From Corynebacterium urogenitale (GTDB lineage Bacteria; Actinomycetota; Actinomycetes; Mycobacteriales; Mycobacteriaceae), in NCBI RefSeq assembly GCF_009026825.1, contig NZ_CP045032.1, positions 1,302,001 to 1,366,000 of the forward strand: a DNA stretch of 64,000 nucleotides. The letters are read 5' to 3'. Position numbers and translations under genes: made by a program. Positions 10,719-20,534 of this stretch are shown one piece after another. Every line of letters begins with the position of its first letter. Within the stretch, counting starts at the first letter, position 1. The notes below the pieces were generated by a model that saw only the letters and a list, made by a program, of their open reading frames with translations, was not told the origin of the DNA and did not search any database.

Positions 10719-11405
10719 ATGAGTGCCGAACTCTGGGCCGATATGGCTCCCGAATTGCTGCCAGCATTCTGGACAACCATCAAACTGACATTCTGGGCCT
10801 CTGTGGGTTCCATGATCCTCGGAACAATTCTCACGGCCATGCGAGTGTCCCCAGTTGGGATCTTGCGTACTATCGCGACCTTCTACATCAACACCACGCG
10901 CAATACCCCGCTGACGTTGATCGTGCTGTTTGCCGCCTTGGGTCTCTATGTGAACCTAGACATCACTCTGGCACCGCAAGGGCCTAACTTCACGACACAG
11001 AACAACTTCAATCTCGCGGTGCTGGCCTTCGTGCTCTACACCTCGTCTTTTGTGGCGGAATCCCTCCGTGCGGGCATCAATACGGTGCCCTTTGGCCAAG
11101 CCGAGGCAGCACGTTCCTTGGGACTGACGTTCATGCAGAACTTCCGTCACATCATTTTCCCCCAAGCATTGCGTGGTGCGATTGTCCCCTTGGGCAATAC
11201 GCTCATTGCACTGACGAAGAATACGACCATCGCCTCAGTCATCGGTGTGGCTGAGGCTTCCCTCCTCATGAAGACTTCCGTGGAGAACCACGCCGATCAG
11301 GTGTTCGTCATCTTCGGTGTGATCGCTCTGGGCTTCATGATTCTCACGCTGCCGACCGGCCTGATCTTCGGCGCAGCAGGTAAGCGATTGGCGGTGAAGC
11401 GTTAA
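10719..11405 (+). CDS. gluC: Glutamate ABC importer permease
   Basis: Membrane permease subunit (228 residues) with about five transmembrane helices and the EAA-type loop around [25 protein letters not shown] split across the cytoplasmic coupling region. AAAGGAGG lies 10 bases upstream of ATG 10719. Its stop overlaps the gluD start by one base (TAATG), indicating translational coupling. Confidence 0.94.
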   Translation: MSAELWADMAPELLPAFWTTIKLTFWASVGSMILGTILTAMRVSPVGILRTIATFYINTTRNTPLTLIVLFAALGLYVNLDITLAPQGPNFTTQNNFNLAVLAFVLYTSSFVAESLRAGINTVPFGQAEAARSLGLTFMQNFRHIIFPQALRGAIVPLGNTLIALTKNTTIASVIGVAEASLLMKTSVENHADQVFVIFGVIALGFMILTLPTGLIFGAAGKRLAVKR

Positions 11406-12343
11406 TGTCTGCTCGCGCAACAGTTCTATACGACACTCCGGGCCCACGCGGGAGGAAACTCAACCGCATCCTGTCGGTTCTGACGGTCGTAGCCTTGGCT
11501 TTGATTTTGTTCTGGGCCGGCCGCATTCTCCACGGCAATGGTCAATTCGAGGCCGACAAATGGACGCCTTTCCTCCAGGGCAGCATGTGGACCACATACA
11601 TCCTGCCAGGCCTCTGGGGAACCATTAAGGCCGCTGCACTATCCATTCTGCTCGCGCTCGTTATTGGTGGAGCGCTAGGAATCGGACGCCTATCCACTAA
11701 TGTGGTGATCCGCAGCGTGTGTGGTGTGATTGTGGAGTTTTTCCGCGCGATCCCGGTCCTCCTGCTGATGATTTTCGCCTACCAGGTCTTCGCTATCTAC
11801 GCACTGGTGCCGACCAAGCACTTGGCCTTCGCGGCTGTGGTGTTTGGCCTCACTATGTACAACGGCTCGGTGATCGCAGAGATCCTCCGCTCTGGCATTA
11901 AAGCCCTGCCTTCCGGGCAGGAGGAAGCGGCTATGGCGCTCGGACTGTCACGGATGCAGACGATGTTCCGCATCTTGCTGCCCCAGGCTGTCGCCTCTAT
12001 GCTTCCTGCCCTGATTTCTCAGATGGTGATTGCACTGAAGGACTCCGCACTGGGCTACCTCATCGGTTACGTCGAGGTTGTGCGTTCCGGTTTGCAGTCC
12101 GCATCGTGGTTCCGCAATTACTTCGCGGCCATGCTGGTTGTGGCGATCATCATGATCATCCTCAACTATGCGCTCAGTGTGCTTGCGGAACGTATCGAGA
12201 CCCAGCTGCGGGCAGGCCGTGCCCGCCGTAATATTGTCGCCAATGTCCCTCACCAGAAGGACGTTGGGTTGGAGACGAAGGACTCGACCAATGTGGACTG
12301 GCACGATGAATCCCACAAGGACCTTCGCGCCACATACGAATAG
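11405..12343 (+). CDS. gluD: Glutamate ABC importer permease
   Basis: Second permease subunit (312 residues) of the glutamate importer. After an N-terminal basic segment and one helix there is a five-helix permease core with EAA loop [22 protein letters not shown] hydrophilic C-terminal tail of about 50 residues distinguishes it from GluC. Overlaps gluC by one base. Confidence 0.94.
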   Translation: MSARATVLYDTPGPRGRKLNRILSVLTVVALALILFWAGRILHGNGQFEADKWTPFLQGSMWTTYILPGLWGTIKAAALSILLALVIGGALGIGRLSTNVVIRSVCGVIVEFFRAIPVLLLMIFAYQVFAIYALVPTKHLAFAAVVFGLTMYNGSVIAEILRSGIKALPSGQEEAAMALGLSRMQTMFRILLPQAVASMLPALISQMVIALKDSALGYLIGYVEVVRSGLQSASWFRNYFAAMLVVAIIMIILNYALSVLAERIETQLRAGRARRNIVANVPHQKDVGLETKDSTNVDWHDESHKDLRATYE

Positions 12344-12354
12344 GAGTTAGTGTC

Positions 12355-12807
12355 TTGTCGACTTTTCGTGAACAGTTGTTGGGCCCGAAGAAGGACTCAG
12401 TCGTTGCTGATCTTGTAGATCTCGCCGAACGAACCGTCCAAGCGCAGAGCGGCTTGTCCGGCAGATTAGTCAAGGGGGCCTACGCTGCCGCTCGCAAGGT
12501 CGATGAGAATATCGCTGCCAAGGCTGCGAAGCAGCTGCTTCCAGAGATTACTGAGGATCTGGAGCCTCTATGGAATAGTTACGTGGCAGCAGGCCAGAAA
12601 GGTGGGTTCGGCCCCTACCTGGTAGATCGCAAGCAGCAGGTCGCCGGTCTACTGCTGGAGACTGCAGACCGGAAGGTCCACGCCCTCAATAACAGCACTG
12701 CCCGCAAGATCTACAGTCCCGTCCGAGGCAAGCTCGTCACTATCGTGGAAGATCACGTGGGAGACCTCGGGGAAGTTGTGGAGCAGCACGTCAACGCAGC
12801 TACTTAA
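12355..12807 (+). CDS. Conserved hypothetical protein downstream of gluD
   Basis: A 150-residue, soluble, helical protein starting at TTG 12355, with AGGAG eight bases upstream (12342-12346). It begins 11 bases after gluD and so probably belongs to the same transcript. No signal peptide or membrane segment. It converges on recX, with a 4-base stop overlap. I recognise it only as a corynebacterial conserved hypothetical; no function is assigned. Confidence 0.75.
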   Translation: MSTFREQLLGPKKDSVVADLVDLAERTVQAQSGLSGRLVKGAYAAARKVDENIAAKAAKQLLPEITEDLEPLWNSYVAAGQKGGFGPYLVDRKQQVAGLLLETADRKVHALNNSTARKIYSPVRGKLVTIVEDHVGDLGEVVEQHVNAAT

Positions 12808-13412
12808 CTCTCCAGTTCCGCGATCCGCGCATCCAGAGCCAGCCGGGCGGCAGTGAGGCTACGTCCTTGGGGAAACCCTCGCCGCGCGGCCACGCCGACG
12901 ACACGGCGAAGGACTTTATCGTATTCCGCTCTTGTCGTGGGAACATGCTTGACCGATGCCGCCTTTTTCGTCACGAGTTGCTCCAGGATAGTGTTCTGAT
13001 CATCGACAGAGATCTGCTCGAGAGCCTCGTCGATAATGGCCCCGGCCACTCCCTTTTCTTTTAACTCACGACGGAGCACGGCAACGGACTTCTTCTGGTT
13101 TGCCTGACGCTGACGAACCCACTCGGAGGCGAAACGTGAATCATCAACCATGCCGTTGGCAATGCAACGCTCAACGACCTGTTCGACATACTGTGGGTCG
13201 AATTCTGCATCGAGAAGGCGCGATCGTAACTCGTGGGCAGATCGATCGCGATGGTTGAGCAAGCGAACGGCTTTGGCCTTGATCGGAGCCAAAGCCTTTT
13301 CCTCTTCGTGATCGATGAGGGCAGGTAACTCGCCCGCCTCCATCCGCTCGAGGGCTTCCTTCAGCGCAGCAATTTTTGCGGAGTTCGCGGGCTGATGGCT
13401 ATTCGTCGTCAT
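12804..13412 (-). CDS. recX: Regulatory protein RecX
   Basis: Modulator of RecA filaments. I take ATG 13412 (202 residues), which overlaps the 3' end of recA by 14 bases; a longer frame to 13475 would lie inside recA. The product has the RecX pattern: [19 protein letters not shown] at the start of the helical repeats, then [14 protein letters not shown]. Co-transcribed with recA, so under the same SOS control. Confidence 0.92.
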   Translation of the reverse strand: MTTNSHQPANSAKIAALKEALERMEAGELPALIDHEEEKALAPIKAKAVRLLNHRDRSAHELRSRLLDAEFDPQYVEQVVERCIANGMVDDSRFASEWVRQRQANQKKSVAVLRRELKEKGVAGAIIDEALEQISVDDQNTILEQLVTKKAASVKHVPTTRAEYDKVLRRVVGVAARRGFPQGRSLTAARLALDARIAELES

Positions 13413-14511
13413 CGTCGAAGGTTGGCGCCAGATCAATTGGCTGATCCTCTGGATCGACGGCATCCGCAGGGGCATCCTTCTGGTTAGCGTACGGCCCCAC
13501 CTTCATCACCTGCATGATGCGGTCTTCAAGGGAAGCTGCGAGCTCTGGATTATTCTTCAAGAACTCTCGAGCTTTCTCCTTACCCTGACCCAGCTGGTCA
13601 CCATCGTAGGTGAACCAAGCACCGGACTTCTTGATGATGCCGGCATCAACGCCCAAGTCGATGATGGAACCTTCGCGAGAGATTCCCTCACCGTAAAGGA
13701 TGTCGAACTCCGCGATCTTGAACGGCGGGGAAACCTTGTTCTTGACGACTTTTAGACGCGTGCGGTTACCGACCACGTCTGTACCGTCCTTTAGCGCCTG
13801 AATACGACGAATGTCGCAGCGCACGGAAGCATAGAATTTGAGAGCCTTACCGCCTGTCGTAGTTTCAGGGGACCCGAACATCACACCAATCTTCTCACGC
13901 AGCTGATTGATGAAGATGGCGGTCGTACCGGTCTGATGGAGCGCGCCGGTCATCTTTCGCAGCGCTTGGCTCATCAGGCGCGCCTGCAAACCCACGTGAG
14001 AATCGCCCATATCACCATCGATCTCCGCCTTTGGGGTCAGAGCGGCTACGGAGTCAATGACGACGATATCGATTGCTCCTGAGCGCACAAGCATATCGGC
14101 GATTTCCAACGCCTGTTCACCCGTGTCTGGCTGGGACACCAGCAATGAATCCGTGTCCACTCCCAATGCGCGCGCGTACTCGGGATCGAGCGCATGCTCG
14201 GCGTCGATAAACGCGGCGATTCCACCCGAGCTCTGAGCCTGAGCGATCGCATGCAGCGCCACCGTCGTCTTACCCGAGGACTCAGGGCCATAAATCTCAA
14301 CCACACGCCCTCGCGGGAAACCACCAATTCCCAGAGCTACATTGATTGCGATATTGCCCGAGGAAATAGCCCTAATCGGCGGACGATTATCATCGCCCAG
14401 GCGCATAATCGCTCCCTTGCCGAAATCTTTTTCGATCTGGGCCATTGCCAGATCCAGCGCCTTTGCGCGGTCATTACCTTGGGCGCCGGACGTCTTCTTC
14501 TTCGGTGGCAT
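13399..14511 (-). CDS. recA: Recombinase RecA
   Basis: DNA strand-exchange protein and SOS co-protease. The 370-residue product has Walker [10 protein letters not shown] (75-83), Walker [13 protein letters not shown] and the DNA-binding loop [21 protein letters not shown]. No intein is present, unlike some mycobacterial recA genes. Transcribed with recX; a LexA-type operator lies about 145 bases upstream. Confidence 0.98.
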   Translation of the reverse strand: MPPKKKTSGAQGNDRAKALDLAMAQIEKDFGKGAIMRLGDDNRPPIRAISSGNIAINVALGIGGFPRGRVVEIYGPESSGKTTVALHAIAQAQSSGGIAAFIDAEHALDPEYARALGVDTDSLLVSQPDTGEQALEIADMLVRSGAIDIVVIDSVAALTPKAEIDGDMGDSHVGLQARLMSQALRKMTGALHQTGTTAIFINQLREKIGVMFGSPETTTGGKALKFYASVRCDIRRIQALKDGTDVVGNRTRLKVVKNKVSPPFKIAEFDILYGEGISREGSIIDLGVDAGIIKKSGAWFTYDGDQLGQGKEKAREFLKNNPELAASLEDRIMQVMKVGPYANQKDAPADAVDPEDQPIDLAPTFDDDDE

Positions 14512-14634
14512 GTCCTCTAGCTCCTTGATGTCCTTGTTTCACTTAATTTCTGTCCGCGTTAGACTCCGTGGACGCGGAAATAGTTCAGTCGTTTTCACTC
14601 ACTGCGTGTGCGTCAATAGTTTTACACCGCATCT

Positions 14635-14655
14635 TGTACAGAACCACACTGTACA
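14635..14655. promoter_or_regulatory. Inverted repeat next to the recA LexA box
   Basis: TGTACAG (14635-14641), seven bases, CTGTACA (14649-14655): a perfect 7-bp inverted repeat abutting the LexA-type site on the recA side. It may be a second operator or part of the recA promoter. No known regulator is matched. Confidence 0.4.
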
Positions 14656-14669
14656 CGAACCTCTGTTCG
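14656..14669. promoter_or_regulatory. LexA-type SOS box upstream of recA
   Basis: CGAACctctGTTCG is a palindrome matching the actinobacterial LexA consensus (CGAAC-N4-GTTCG). It lies in the 222-base gap between recA (minus) and the DUF3046 gene (minus), about 145 bases before the recA start. SOS control of recA-recX is the natural reading. Confidence 0.75.
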
Positions 14670-14733
14670 ATTACGTGCCGAACATCCCTACGGCGTGTCC
14701 CATGTGCCGCACAGCCGTTCTATCCACGCCACC

Positions 14734-14940
14734 TTAGATATCTTCCCCAAGTTGGCGCTCTTCCGGCACATCGAAGTCCTCACACAGGGCACGCCATACA
14801 TCTCGCAGATCGACCCCCTGTTCGATGAGCTCAGCTGCCGGCTGCCCATAAGAGGCCAGGACGTGCGAATCAAGAATCCACGCTGTTTTCGCGCCCCCAA
14901 ACTCGCCGTTCATCAATCGATCAAACTCTGCTCTACGCAT
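14734..14940 (-). CDS. DUF3046 family protein
   Basis: A 68-residue protein with the family's conserved C-terminal half: GVDLRDVWRALCEDFDVPEER. It starts at ATG 14940. The same small gene precedes recA in mycobacteria (Rv2738c) and most corynebacteria, which supports the call. Function unknown; no motif suggests an enzyme. Confidence 0.88.
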   Translation of the reverse strand: MRRAEFDRLMNGEFGGAKTAWILDSHVLASYGQPAAELIEQGVDLRDVWRALCEDFDVPEERQLGEDI

Positions 14941-14998
14941 AACTCACCACCATAGCGTGTTGGCAATGTGCCTAACACGCACCTTCCACGCTAAAACT

Positions 14999-15011
14999 TG
15001 AACAGCGTTTA
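14999..15011. promoter_or_regulatory. BioQ-like operator upstream of bioYMN
   Basis: TGAAC-AGC-GTTTA lies about 24 bases before the bioY start. It matches, apart from the final bases, the TGAAC-N3-GTTAC operator I recall for the TetR-type biotin repressor BioQ of C. glutamicum. Position and target gene fit biotin repression; BioQ itself is not in this window. Confidence 0.5.
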
Positions 15012-15034
15012 AGGATTGTGCTTCGATAGACCGC

Positions 15035-15616
15035 ATGAACAAAGTTTCCGTCGTCGATCTCGCGTATATCGCCACATTCGCAGCGCTCATCATTGTCCTC
15101 GGCGCTGTTGCGCTACCAGTAGGAAGCCTCGGTGTGCCCATCGTTCTTCAAAACATGGGCATAGCCCTCGCCTCGATGCTTCTTGGATGCGCACGGGGCG
15201 GTTTCGCAACCACTCTTTTCCTCGGCGTCGGTCTCGTCGGTGTTCCCAATCTCGCCGGCTGGCAACCCACCCTTAGCGCCATAGCCGGCCCGACCGTCGG
15301 TTATCTCGTGGGCTACCTCATCTCCGCCTTCCTCATCGGAGCCATCGCCGATCGCGCACCACAGGGTGCCCGTCACACACGGACCCGGATGTTCATTTTC
15401 CTTCTCGCGGGCGTCCTCGGTGTCCTAACACAGTATGTGTGCGGCAGCATCGGTCTCATGATTCGACTCGGCCTCGACTTCCCTACTTCAATTGCCTCCA
15501 ATGTGCCTTTCATCCCAGGTGATCTGATCAAGATCGCAATCGCCGCGACCATAGCCACCGCCGTTCTCAAGGCCGTGCCCGACCTCGTCCATCGCCCGTC
15601 CCCACGCGTCTCCTAG
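15035..15616 (+). CDS. bioY: Biotin transporter S component BioY
   Basis: Substrate-binding membrane subunit of the energy-coupling-factor biotin importer. The 193-residue protein has about six hydrophobic segments and BioY motifs: GCARGG after helix 2-3, and GPTVGYLVGYLISAFLIG. It is followed within 8 bases by bioM. Start ATG 15035 is preceded by the BioQ-like site. Confidence 0.93.
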   Translation: MNKVSVVDLAYIATFAALIIVLGAVALPVGSLGVPIVLQNMGIALASMLLGCARGGFATTLFLGVGLVGVPNLAGWQPTLSAIAGPTVGYLVGYLISAFLIGAIADRAPQGARHTRTRMFIFLLAGVLGVLTQYVCGSIGLMIRLGLDFPTSIASNVPFIPGDLIKIAIAATIATAVLKAVPDLVHRPSPRVS

Positions 15617-15624
15617 CAGTTCCC

Positions 15625-16326
15625 ATGCCGCTTATTACTTTCGACTCCGCCGCTCTAACGGTCGACGGAATGACACTCCTTCATCCGCTAACACTCACGC
15701 TTACTGAGCACCGCATTGGCATCATCGGAGCGAATGGCTCGGGTAAATCAACTCTGGTCCGGCTCATCAACGGTTTGGCACACCCTTCCAGCGGGAGTGT
15801 TCGGGTCAATGATCTCGATGTCGCCCGTGACGGGAAAAAGGTTCGCACCGCCGTCGGTTTCGTTTTCTCCGATGCGGATAATCAAATCATCATGCCCACC
15901 GTAGCCGAGGACGTGGCCTTTTCTTTGCACCGCCATAAACTCCCGCGGCAGGAACGGGACCGCCGAGTGCACGAGATCCTCGAGCGCATGGGGTTGGCTG
16001 ACCACGCCGACCAATCACCTCACCAATTATCTGGTGGTGAAAAGCAGATGCTCGCACTGGCATCCATTATGGTTTTGGATCCCGAGCTGATCATTGCTGA
16101 CGAACCGACAACACTCTTGGATTTAAGAAACCGTAAGAAGATCGCCGAGCTATTTGACCGATTACCTCAACAGATGATCATTGTGACACACGACCTCGAT
16201 CTCCTTCGTCATGCAGACCGTGTTCTGTGCATGCATGAGGGGCGAGTGATCGATGATAGCGCCGACCCGCGTTTCCCCTCCAACTCCCCCGCTGAGGTCG
16301 TCAGCGCCTACATCGAGAGGATGTAG
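15625..16326 (+). CDS. bioM: Biotin ECF transporter ATPase BioM
   Basis: Cytoplasmic ATPase of the biotin importer (233 residues). Walker A GANGSGKST (35-43), Q-loop region DADNQIIMPTVAEDVAF, signature LSGGE (135-139), Walker B LIIADE (155-160) and the switch histidine in IVTHD. The bioN start overlaps closely (ATG 16328, one base after the stop). Confidence 0.93.
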   Translation: MPLITFDSAALTVDGMTLLHPLTLTLTEHRIGIIGANGSGKSTLVRLINGLAHPSSGSVRVNDLDVARDGKKVRTAVGFVFSDADNQIIMPTVAEDVAFSLHRHKLPRQERDRRVHEILERMGLADHADQSPHQLSGGEKQMLALASIMVLDPELIIADEPTTLLDLRNRKKIAELFDRLPQQMIIVTHDLDLLRHADRVLCMHEGRVIDDSADPRFPSNSPAEVVSAYIERM

Positions 16327-16327
16327 C

Positions 16328-16948
16328 ATGATTTCCCTGCCGCGCTCCTCCTATATTCCGGGCAACAGCATCGTCCATCGTTTGTCCGCTGGGAAGAAGA
16401 CGCTGATTCTCATGGTGTTTCTGCTGTTGACCGCTGTTATTGCCCGCACGGCAACAACAGCCATCGCTGCATTCACCATCGTCGCCTTGTGCTATATCCT
16501 AGCCCGTCTCCCCTGGCGTAAGACGGTGGGCCACCTTCTTGTCCCGTTACCCATCCTGCTCGTTCTCGGCGCTTTGATGTGGTGGCGTCTCGGGTTCGAC
16601 GCTGCACTGGTCACCTTCCTCGGAGTGCTCTCATCAGTGGCGCTAGCCATTCTCCTCACACTCACCACGCGGGTCACCGACATGCTGGAGGCACTCGAAA
16701 TAGCTCTGGAGCCCCTGGCTCGTCTGGGGCTACCAGTAGAATCGATCACCCTCGCTATGTCTTTGACGATGAGGCTGATCCCCCTCCAAGCTCAAGCCAT
16801 CATTGAAGTGATAGAAACGCGAAAAGCCCGAGGAGGCGGAACCTCGATCCTGGCTTTCGGTGTGCCACTGATCGTTCGTTCGCTCCTGCGAGCACGGGCT
16901 ATTGGGGAAGCCCTTATCAGTCGCGGGGTAGGTGATGAGGGCTCTTAG
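16328..16948 (+). CDS. bioN: Biotin ECF transporter transmembrane protein BioN
   Basis: T component of the importer (206 residues), with about four to five membrane helices and the coupling motifs of the CbiQ/EcfT family (ALE in [20 protein letters not shown] in ETRKARGGG). I use ATG 16328, immediately after the bioM stop, rather than the longer frame to 16253. It converges on pspA. Confidence 0.92.
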   Translation: MISLPRSSYIPGNSIVHRLSAGKKTLILMVFLLLTAVIARTATTAIAAFTIVALCYILARLPWRKTVGHLLVPLPILLVLGALMWWRLGFDAALVTFLGVLSSVALAILLTLTTRVTDMLEALEIALEPLARLGLPVESITLAMSLTMRLIPLQAQAIIEVIETRKARGGGTSILAFGVPLIVRSLLRARAIGEALISRGVGDEGS

Positions 16949-17784
16949 GCTTCACCACGAAGCTCGCGCATACGCTGGGCAACGGCATCATCAGCGACGT
17001 TGCCGGCGCTCGGCTGAGCCTGTTCGATGGACTGCTGCGGAGCCGCACCGGAGATCTCGCCCTTGCTCTGGTTCATTTCCGCGCGAATCTGCTCCAGCCG
17101 CGAGTGGCCAGCCAGCTGCACGCTCGCCTGCTCAACTTCCATCATGCGCCCTTGTACGGAATTCTGTGCCAATTCGGCTTGCCCCAGGGCATTAGCGTAA
17201 CGGCGTTCAATCTTGTCTCGCACCTGGTCGAGCGTCGGCCCGCTGGTGTTCGTCAGAGAGTCCATCGACTGGAGAGTATCCGCGACACGCTCTTGCATCT
17301 TCGCCTGCTCCAGCTGGCTCAGTAGCTTGGTTCGCTCAGCGGTCTTTTGCTGCAACTGCATGGCGTTGCGCTCCACAGCCTGCCGGGCCTGTGCAGCTGC
17401 CTGCAGGGACTGGTCATGCATGACCTTGAGGTCTTCCACATTTTGCTCGGCCGTCACGAGCTGCGCCGCGAATGCCTCAGCCGCGTTTTCATACTCAATA
17501 GCCTTTTGGTCTTCACCATTAGCACGAGCATTATCCGCCAAGTTAAGGGCATTCTTCGTGCGTGCCTGTAGAGCCTCGATATCCTCCAGCTGACGGTTCA
17601 GCTTCATCTCAAGCTGGCGCTGGTTGCCAATCACCGCAGCGGCCTGCTGGGATAACGCCTTATGCTGGCGCTGCGCGTCCTGGATAGCCTGCTCAATCTG
17701 GATCTTAGGGTCTGCGTTTTCCTCGATCTTGTTGTCGAACAGGGCCATAAGGTACTTCCAGGCCTTGCTGAACGGATTAGCCAT
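16945..17784 (-). CDS. pspA: PspA/IM30 family envelope-stress protein
   Basis: A 279-residue, almost wholly alpha-helical protein with long heptad-rich coiled coils, starting [22 protein letters not shown], the membrane-binding amphipathic helix of PspA/IM30/Rv2744c proteins. Such proteins polymerise on damaged membranes. The gene follows clgR on the same strand after about 97 bases, the conserved actinobacterial pairing in which ClgR activates pspA. Confidence 0.9.
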   Translation of the reverse strand: MANPFSKAWKYLMALFDNKIEENADPKIQIEQAIQDAQRQHKALSQQAAAVIGNQRQLEMKLNRQLEDIEALQARTKNALNLADNARANGEDQKAIEYENAAEAFAAQLVTAEQNVEDLKVMHDQSLQAAAQARQAVERNAMQLQQKTAERTKLLSQLEQAKMQERVADTLQSMDSLTNTSGPTLDQVRDKIERRYANALGQAELAQNSVQGRMMEVEQASVQLAGHSRLEQIRAEMNQSKGEISGAAPQQSIEQAQPSAGNVADDAVAQRMRELRGEA

Positions 17785-17881
17785 TGAAATGGGCTCCTTC
17801 TCACGGTGCGTGAATTAAGCGAATTGCTGGGGATGATTCTACCAGCGGTGACGGGCCTCGGGAGGCTAAGAAAACTCTTGC

Positions 17882-18274
17882 CTACTGTGGCGCGACGGCG
17901 CTCGGCGTGCGCATGGATGCCGCCAGTTCCGCGGCAGCAACATCGAGCGCCATCATGGACGCAGCTTCTAGGATCACGTCCGCCACGCTGACCCCCATGG
18001 CATGGCACACGCTCGCCAACAGCTCCGAGGATACTTCCTTACGGCCGCGCTCCAGTTCAGAAAGGTAACCAGGGCTCACGCTCGCGATCTGCGCCAACTC
18101 GCGCAGAGTGAATCCGCTTTGCGAACGAAACTCCTTGAGCGTTGCCCCGAGCGCCTCGCGCAGTAGTGGTTCCTCGGCCGGCATGCTCGGCGCAGCGCCA
18201 TTCACTTGGGCGTCCGCGATGCCGTCCAACGCAGCCAGTGGCTGCTTTTCCTTCACCATCGTTTGTTGTGTCAT
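17882..18274 (-). CDS. clgR: Transcriptional activator ClgR
   Basis: HTH_3/XRE-type regulator that in corynebacteria and mycobacteria activates clp protease genes and the envelope-stress response. The helix-turn-helix is FTLRELAQIASVSPGYLSE, followed by LERGRKEVSSELL. I use ATG 18274 (130 residues); GTG 18277 and TTG 18286 are in-frame alternatives. The C-terminus ends in a small-residue-rich tail (SAVAPQ), a likely Clp degradation signal. Order pgsA-cinA-clgR-pspA is conserved. Confidence 0.92.
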   Translation of the reverse strand: MTQQTMVKEKQPLAALDGIADAQVNGAAPSMPAEEPLLREALGATLKEFRSQSGFTLRELAQIASVSPGYLSELERGRKEVSSELLASVCHAMGVSVADVILEAASMMALDVAAAELAASMRTPSAVAPQ

Positions 18275-18317
18275 CACACATCCCAACGCGCTAGGTTCAC
18301 GTTTTGTTCCCGCTATC

Positions 18318-18848
18318 CTAACCCTCTAAACAATTGCATGCGGTGGATAGGGCTAAATTCACCGCACTGTACCTGATGAACTGCCGTGCCACCTTTTGGT
18401 TCATCTGCGCGATTTCTCGCTCTAGCTGTAGTTTCTCCACCTTTTGATAACCGCGCAGGCTCACGCCCACATAAACCTCACCAACCGGATGGCCGTCTTG
18501 GGGGTCTGGCCCTGCAACACCTGTGAGGCTTAAGCCCACGTCTGCGCCGCACTGTCGTACAGCACCGGCAGCCAACTCCCGGGCTACATCCGGATCGACA
18601 GGGCCTCGTTCGTCCAGCAATCGTGCTGACACTCCTGCTAGGCCGTGTTTGAGATCTGTGGCATAGACGACAAGGCCACCACGGAGCACTGCCGAAGCTC
18701 CCGGAACCGCTGCGATGGAAGCGGCACAGAGCCCGGCTGTCAGAGATTCGGCGGTGGCTACGGTAAGCCCAGCCGAGCACAAACGCCCCACCAACTCCTC
18801 GGCTAAGACCTCAGTGCGGTGAAGCGTGGCGTCGAACATGAAAGTCAT
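18318..18848 (-). CDS. cinA: CinA-family nicotinamide-nucleotide amidohydrolase (PncC)
   Basis: A 176-residue stand-alone CinA C-terminal domain; the family deamidates nicotinamide mononucleotide in NAD recycling. Motifs: TVATAESLTAGLCAASIAAVPGAS, VVYATDLKHGLAGV and LSLTGVAGPDPQDG-PVGEVYVG. The start overlaps the pgsA stop by 4 bases. The N-terminal CinA domain is absent, as usual in this locus. Confidence 0.9.
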   Translation of the reverse strand: MTFMFDATLHRTEVLAEELVGRLCSAGLTVATAESLTAGLCAASIAAVPGASAVLRGGLVVYATDLKHGLAGVSARLLDERGPVDPDVARELAAGAVRQCGADVGLSLTGVAGPDPQDGHPVGEVYVGVSLRGYQKVEKLQLEREIAQMNQKVARQFIRYSAVNLALSTACNCLEG

Positions 18849-19444
18849 TGTTTCCTGCTATCGAGCAGGTATTGCACTCCCGTAACGACGGTAACGACGA
18901 CGGCAGCGGTCATAAAACCATGGGCAATCCACATGACCACCCCAGCGAAAGGCAAGATATACCAAGCCACGGCTGCGGTCTGCAGAACCGTTTTCAACTT
19001 GCCGCCCTTCGAGGCCGGCACGACGAGTCCGCGCCGAGCCAACACCATCCGCCAGAACGTGATGCCTAGCTCACGGACGACGATCACGATAGTGACCCAC
19101 CACCACAGCTCGCCGAGGATATTGAGGCTCACAAGAGCGGAGATCATCAGCGCCTTATCGGCAATCGGATCAGCGAGCTTGCCAAAATCCGTGATGACAG
19201 CGTATTTGCGGGCGAGGAATCCATCGAGCTGATCAGTGAACATCAACGCGATGAACGTCCATAAAGCCCACCAACGGTTGACGAGCTGGTCACCACCGTC
19301 TTGCCAGCCACCAGAGGTGAGAATCAACCACAGAAAAACCGGGATCAATACGATCCGCACGGTTGTCAGGACGTTTGGCAGGCCGACCTTGCGGACGAAC
19401 TGGCCAAACGACGAGAACTCTGTGTTTGCCTCTGTGTTCTGCAC
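18845..19444 (-). CDS. pgsA: CDP-diacylglycerol--glycerol-3-phosphate 3-phosphatidyltransferase
   Basis: Membrane enzyme (199 residues) making phosphatidylglycerophosphate. The CDP-alcohol phosphotransferase signature is complete: Asp71-x2-Asp74-Gly-x2-Ala-Arg-x8-Gly88-x3-Asp92-x3-Asp96. About five membrane helices. Directly precedes cinA. Substrate assignment (glycerol-3-phosphate) rests on synteny with pgsA loci next to cinA. Confidence 0.9.
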   Translation of the reverse strand: MQNTEANTEFSSFGQFVRKVGLPNVLTTVRIVLIPVFLWLILTSGGWQDGGDQLVNRWWALWTFIALMFTDQLDGFLARKYAVITDFGKLADPIADKALMISALVSLNILGELWWWVTIVIVVRELGITFWRMVLARRGLVVPASKGGKLKTVLQTAAVAWYILPFAGVVMWIAHGFMTAAVVVTVVTGVQYLLDSRKQ

Positions 19445-19449
19445 GTGCC

Positions 19450-20487
19450 CTACTTTACAGAAGGCTCGGCCTCAGCAGATTCCGTGGCCTTCTTTTCCTC
19501 TTCCATCCTGTTTCCCACTGTCAGAGAGAGGAAGGTAGTCAGAAGCAAAATGCCAAGAATCACAACAAGGGAGAGCTCGACCGGAACCTCTGGGACACTG
19601 ATGTTCTCGCCACCATTGATGAACGGCAAGTTGTTCTCATGCAGGGCGTGAAGGATCAACTTCATACCGATGAAAGCGAGGATCAGGGACAGGCCATAGG
19701 ACAGGTATACGAGCTTGTCGAGCAAACCGTCTAGCAGGAAGTACAACTGACGCAGGCCGAGAAGCGCGAAGGCATTGGTAGTGAACACAATGTACGGCTC
19801 CTGGGTGATGCCGTAAATCGCTGGAATGGAATCCAGAGCGAAGAGGATATCCACGAAGCCGATAGCCAGCAGTGCCACAAACAACGGTGTGAGTACGCGC
19901 TTGCCGTTGTCCTTGAACCACAGCTTGTCGGACTTATAGTCGCCGTGCACAGGTACGATCTTGCGCACCATCTTGACCACGAGCATGTCGTTCGGGTCAG
20001 TCTCCTCCTTGTCCGCAATCTCATCCCACAGCAACTTCGCCGCAGTCCATAGCAGGAAGATACCGAACAGGTAGAAGACGTCAGACCATGCCTGAATGAC
20101 AGCCGCACCGAGCAGGATGAACACAAGACGCAGAATCAGCGCAATAGCAATACCGATCAACAGCACCTTCTGCTGGTACTGGCGCGGGATCTTAAAGCTG
20201 GTCATGATGAGCGCGAAGATGAAGAGGTTATCCACGCTCAGCGCCTTCTCCGTCACGTAGCCGGTGAAGAACTCAATACCGTGCTGGTGCGGGTTGCCCG
20301 GTTCCCCCCAGGTGAACCACAGAAATATGCCGAAGGCGCATGCCAAGCCGATGTAAAACAGCGACCAACCTGCGGATTCCTTGATAGATGGCTCGTGCGG
20401 GGTGCGCACATGCGAGAAGAAGTCGAAAATGAAGAAACCCATCACCACAGCAATGGTGATGCCCCAGACTAAACCATTCACTTCCAC
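19450..20487 (-). CDS. TerC family metal-related membrane protein
   Basis: An integral membrane protein of 345 residues with about nine helices. TerC/Alx/MeeF-type proteins export manganese, often to load secreted enzymes. Seen here: conserved acidic membrane residues in FTGYVTEKALSVDNLFIFALI and ALDSIPAIYGIT. GTG 20487 is chosen because GGAGG lies nine bases upstream; the longer frame to 20541 would run through the riboswitch hairpin. The upstream manganese-type riboswitch supports a role in Mn homeostasis. The pgsA start lies 5 bases past the stop. Confidence 0.92.
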   Translation of the reverse strand: MEVNGLVWGITIAVVMGFFIFDFFSHVRTPHEPSIKESAGWSLFYIGLACAFGIFLWFTWGEPGNPHQHGIEFFTGYVTEKALSVDNLFIFALIMTSFKIPRQYQQKVLLIGIAIALILRLVFILLGAAVIQAWSDVFYLFGIFLLWTAAKLLWDEIADKEETDPNDMLVVKMVRKIVPVHGDYKSDKLWFKDNGKRVLTPLFVALLAIGFVDILFALDSIPAIYGITQEPYIVFTTNAFALLGLRQLYFLLDGLLDKLVYLSYGLSLILAFIGMKLILHALHENNLPFINGGENISVPEVPVELSLVVILGILLLTTFLSLTVGNRMEEEKKATESAEAEPSVK

Positions 20488-20534
20488 GAAAAAAGACCTC
20501 CGGTTTTCGAAGACGACAAAAGAACCGGAGGTCT
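20488..20534 (-). terminator. Riboswitch expression platform: hairpin burying the terC SD
   Basis: On the minus strand AGACCTCCGGTT (20534-20523) and AACCGGAGGTCT (20505-20494) form a perfect 12-bp stem, followed by six U and then the terC GTG. The 3' arm contains the GGAGG ribosome binding site. The structure can terminate transcription and block translation. Its 5' arm CCTCC is also needed for the aptamer's closing helix, so the two folds exclude each other. Confidence 0.8.
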
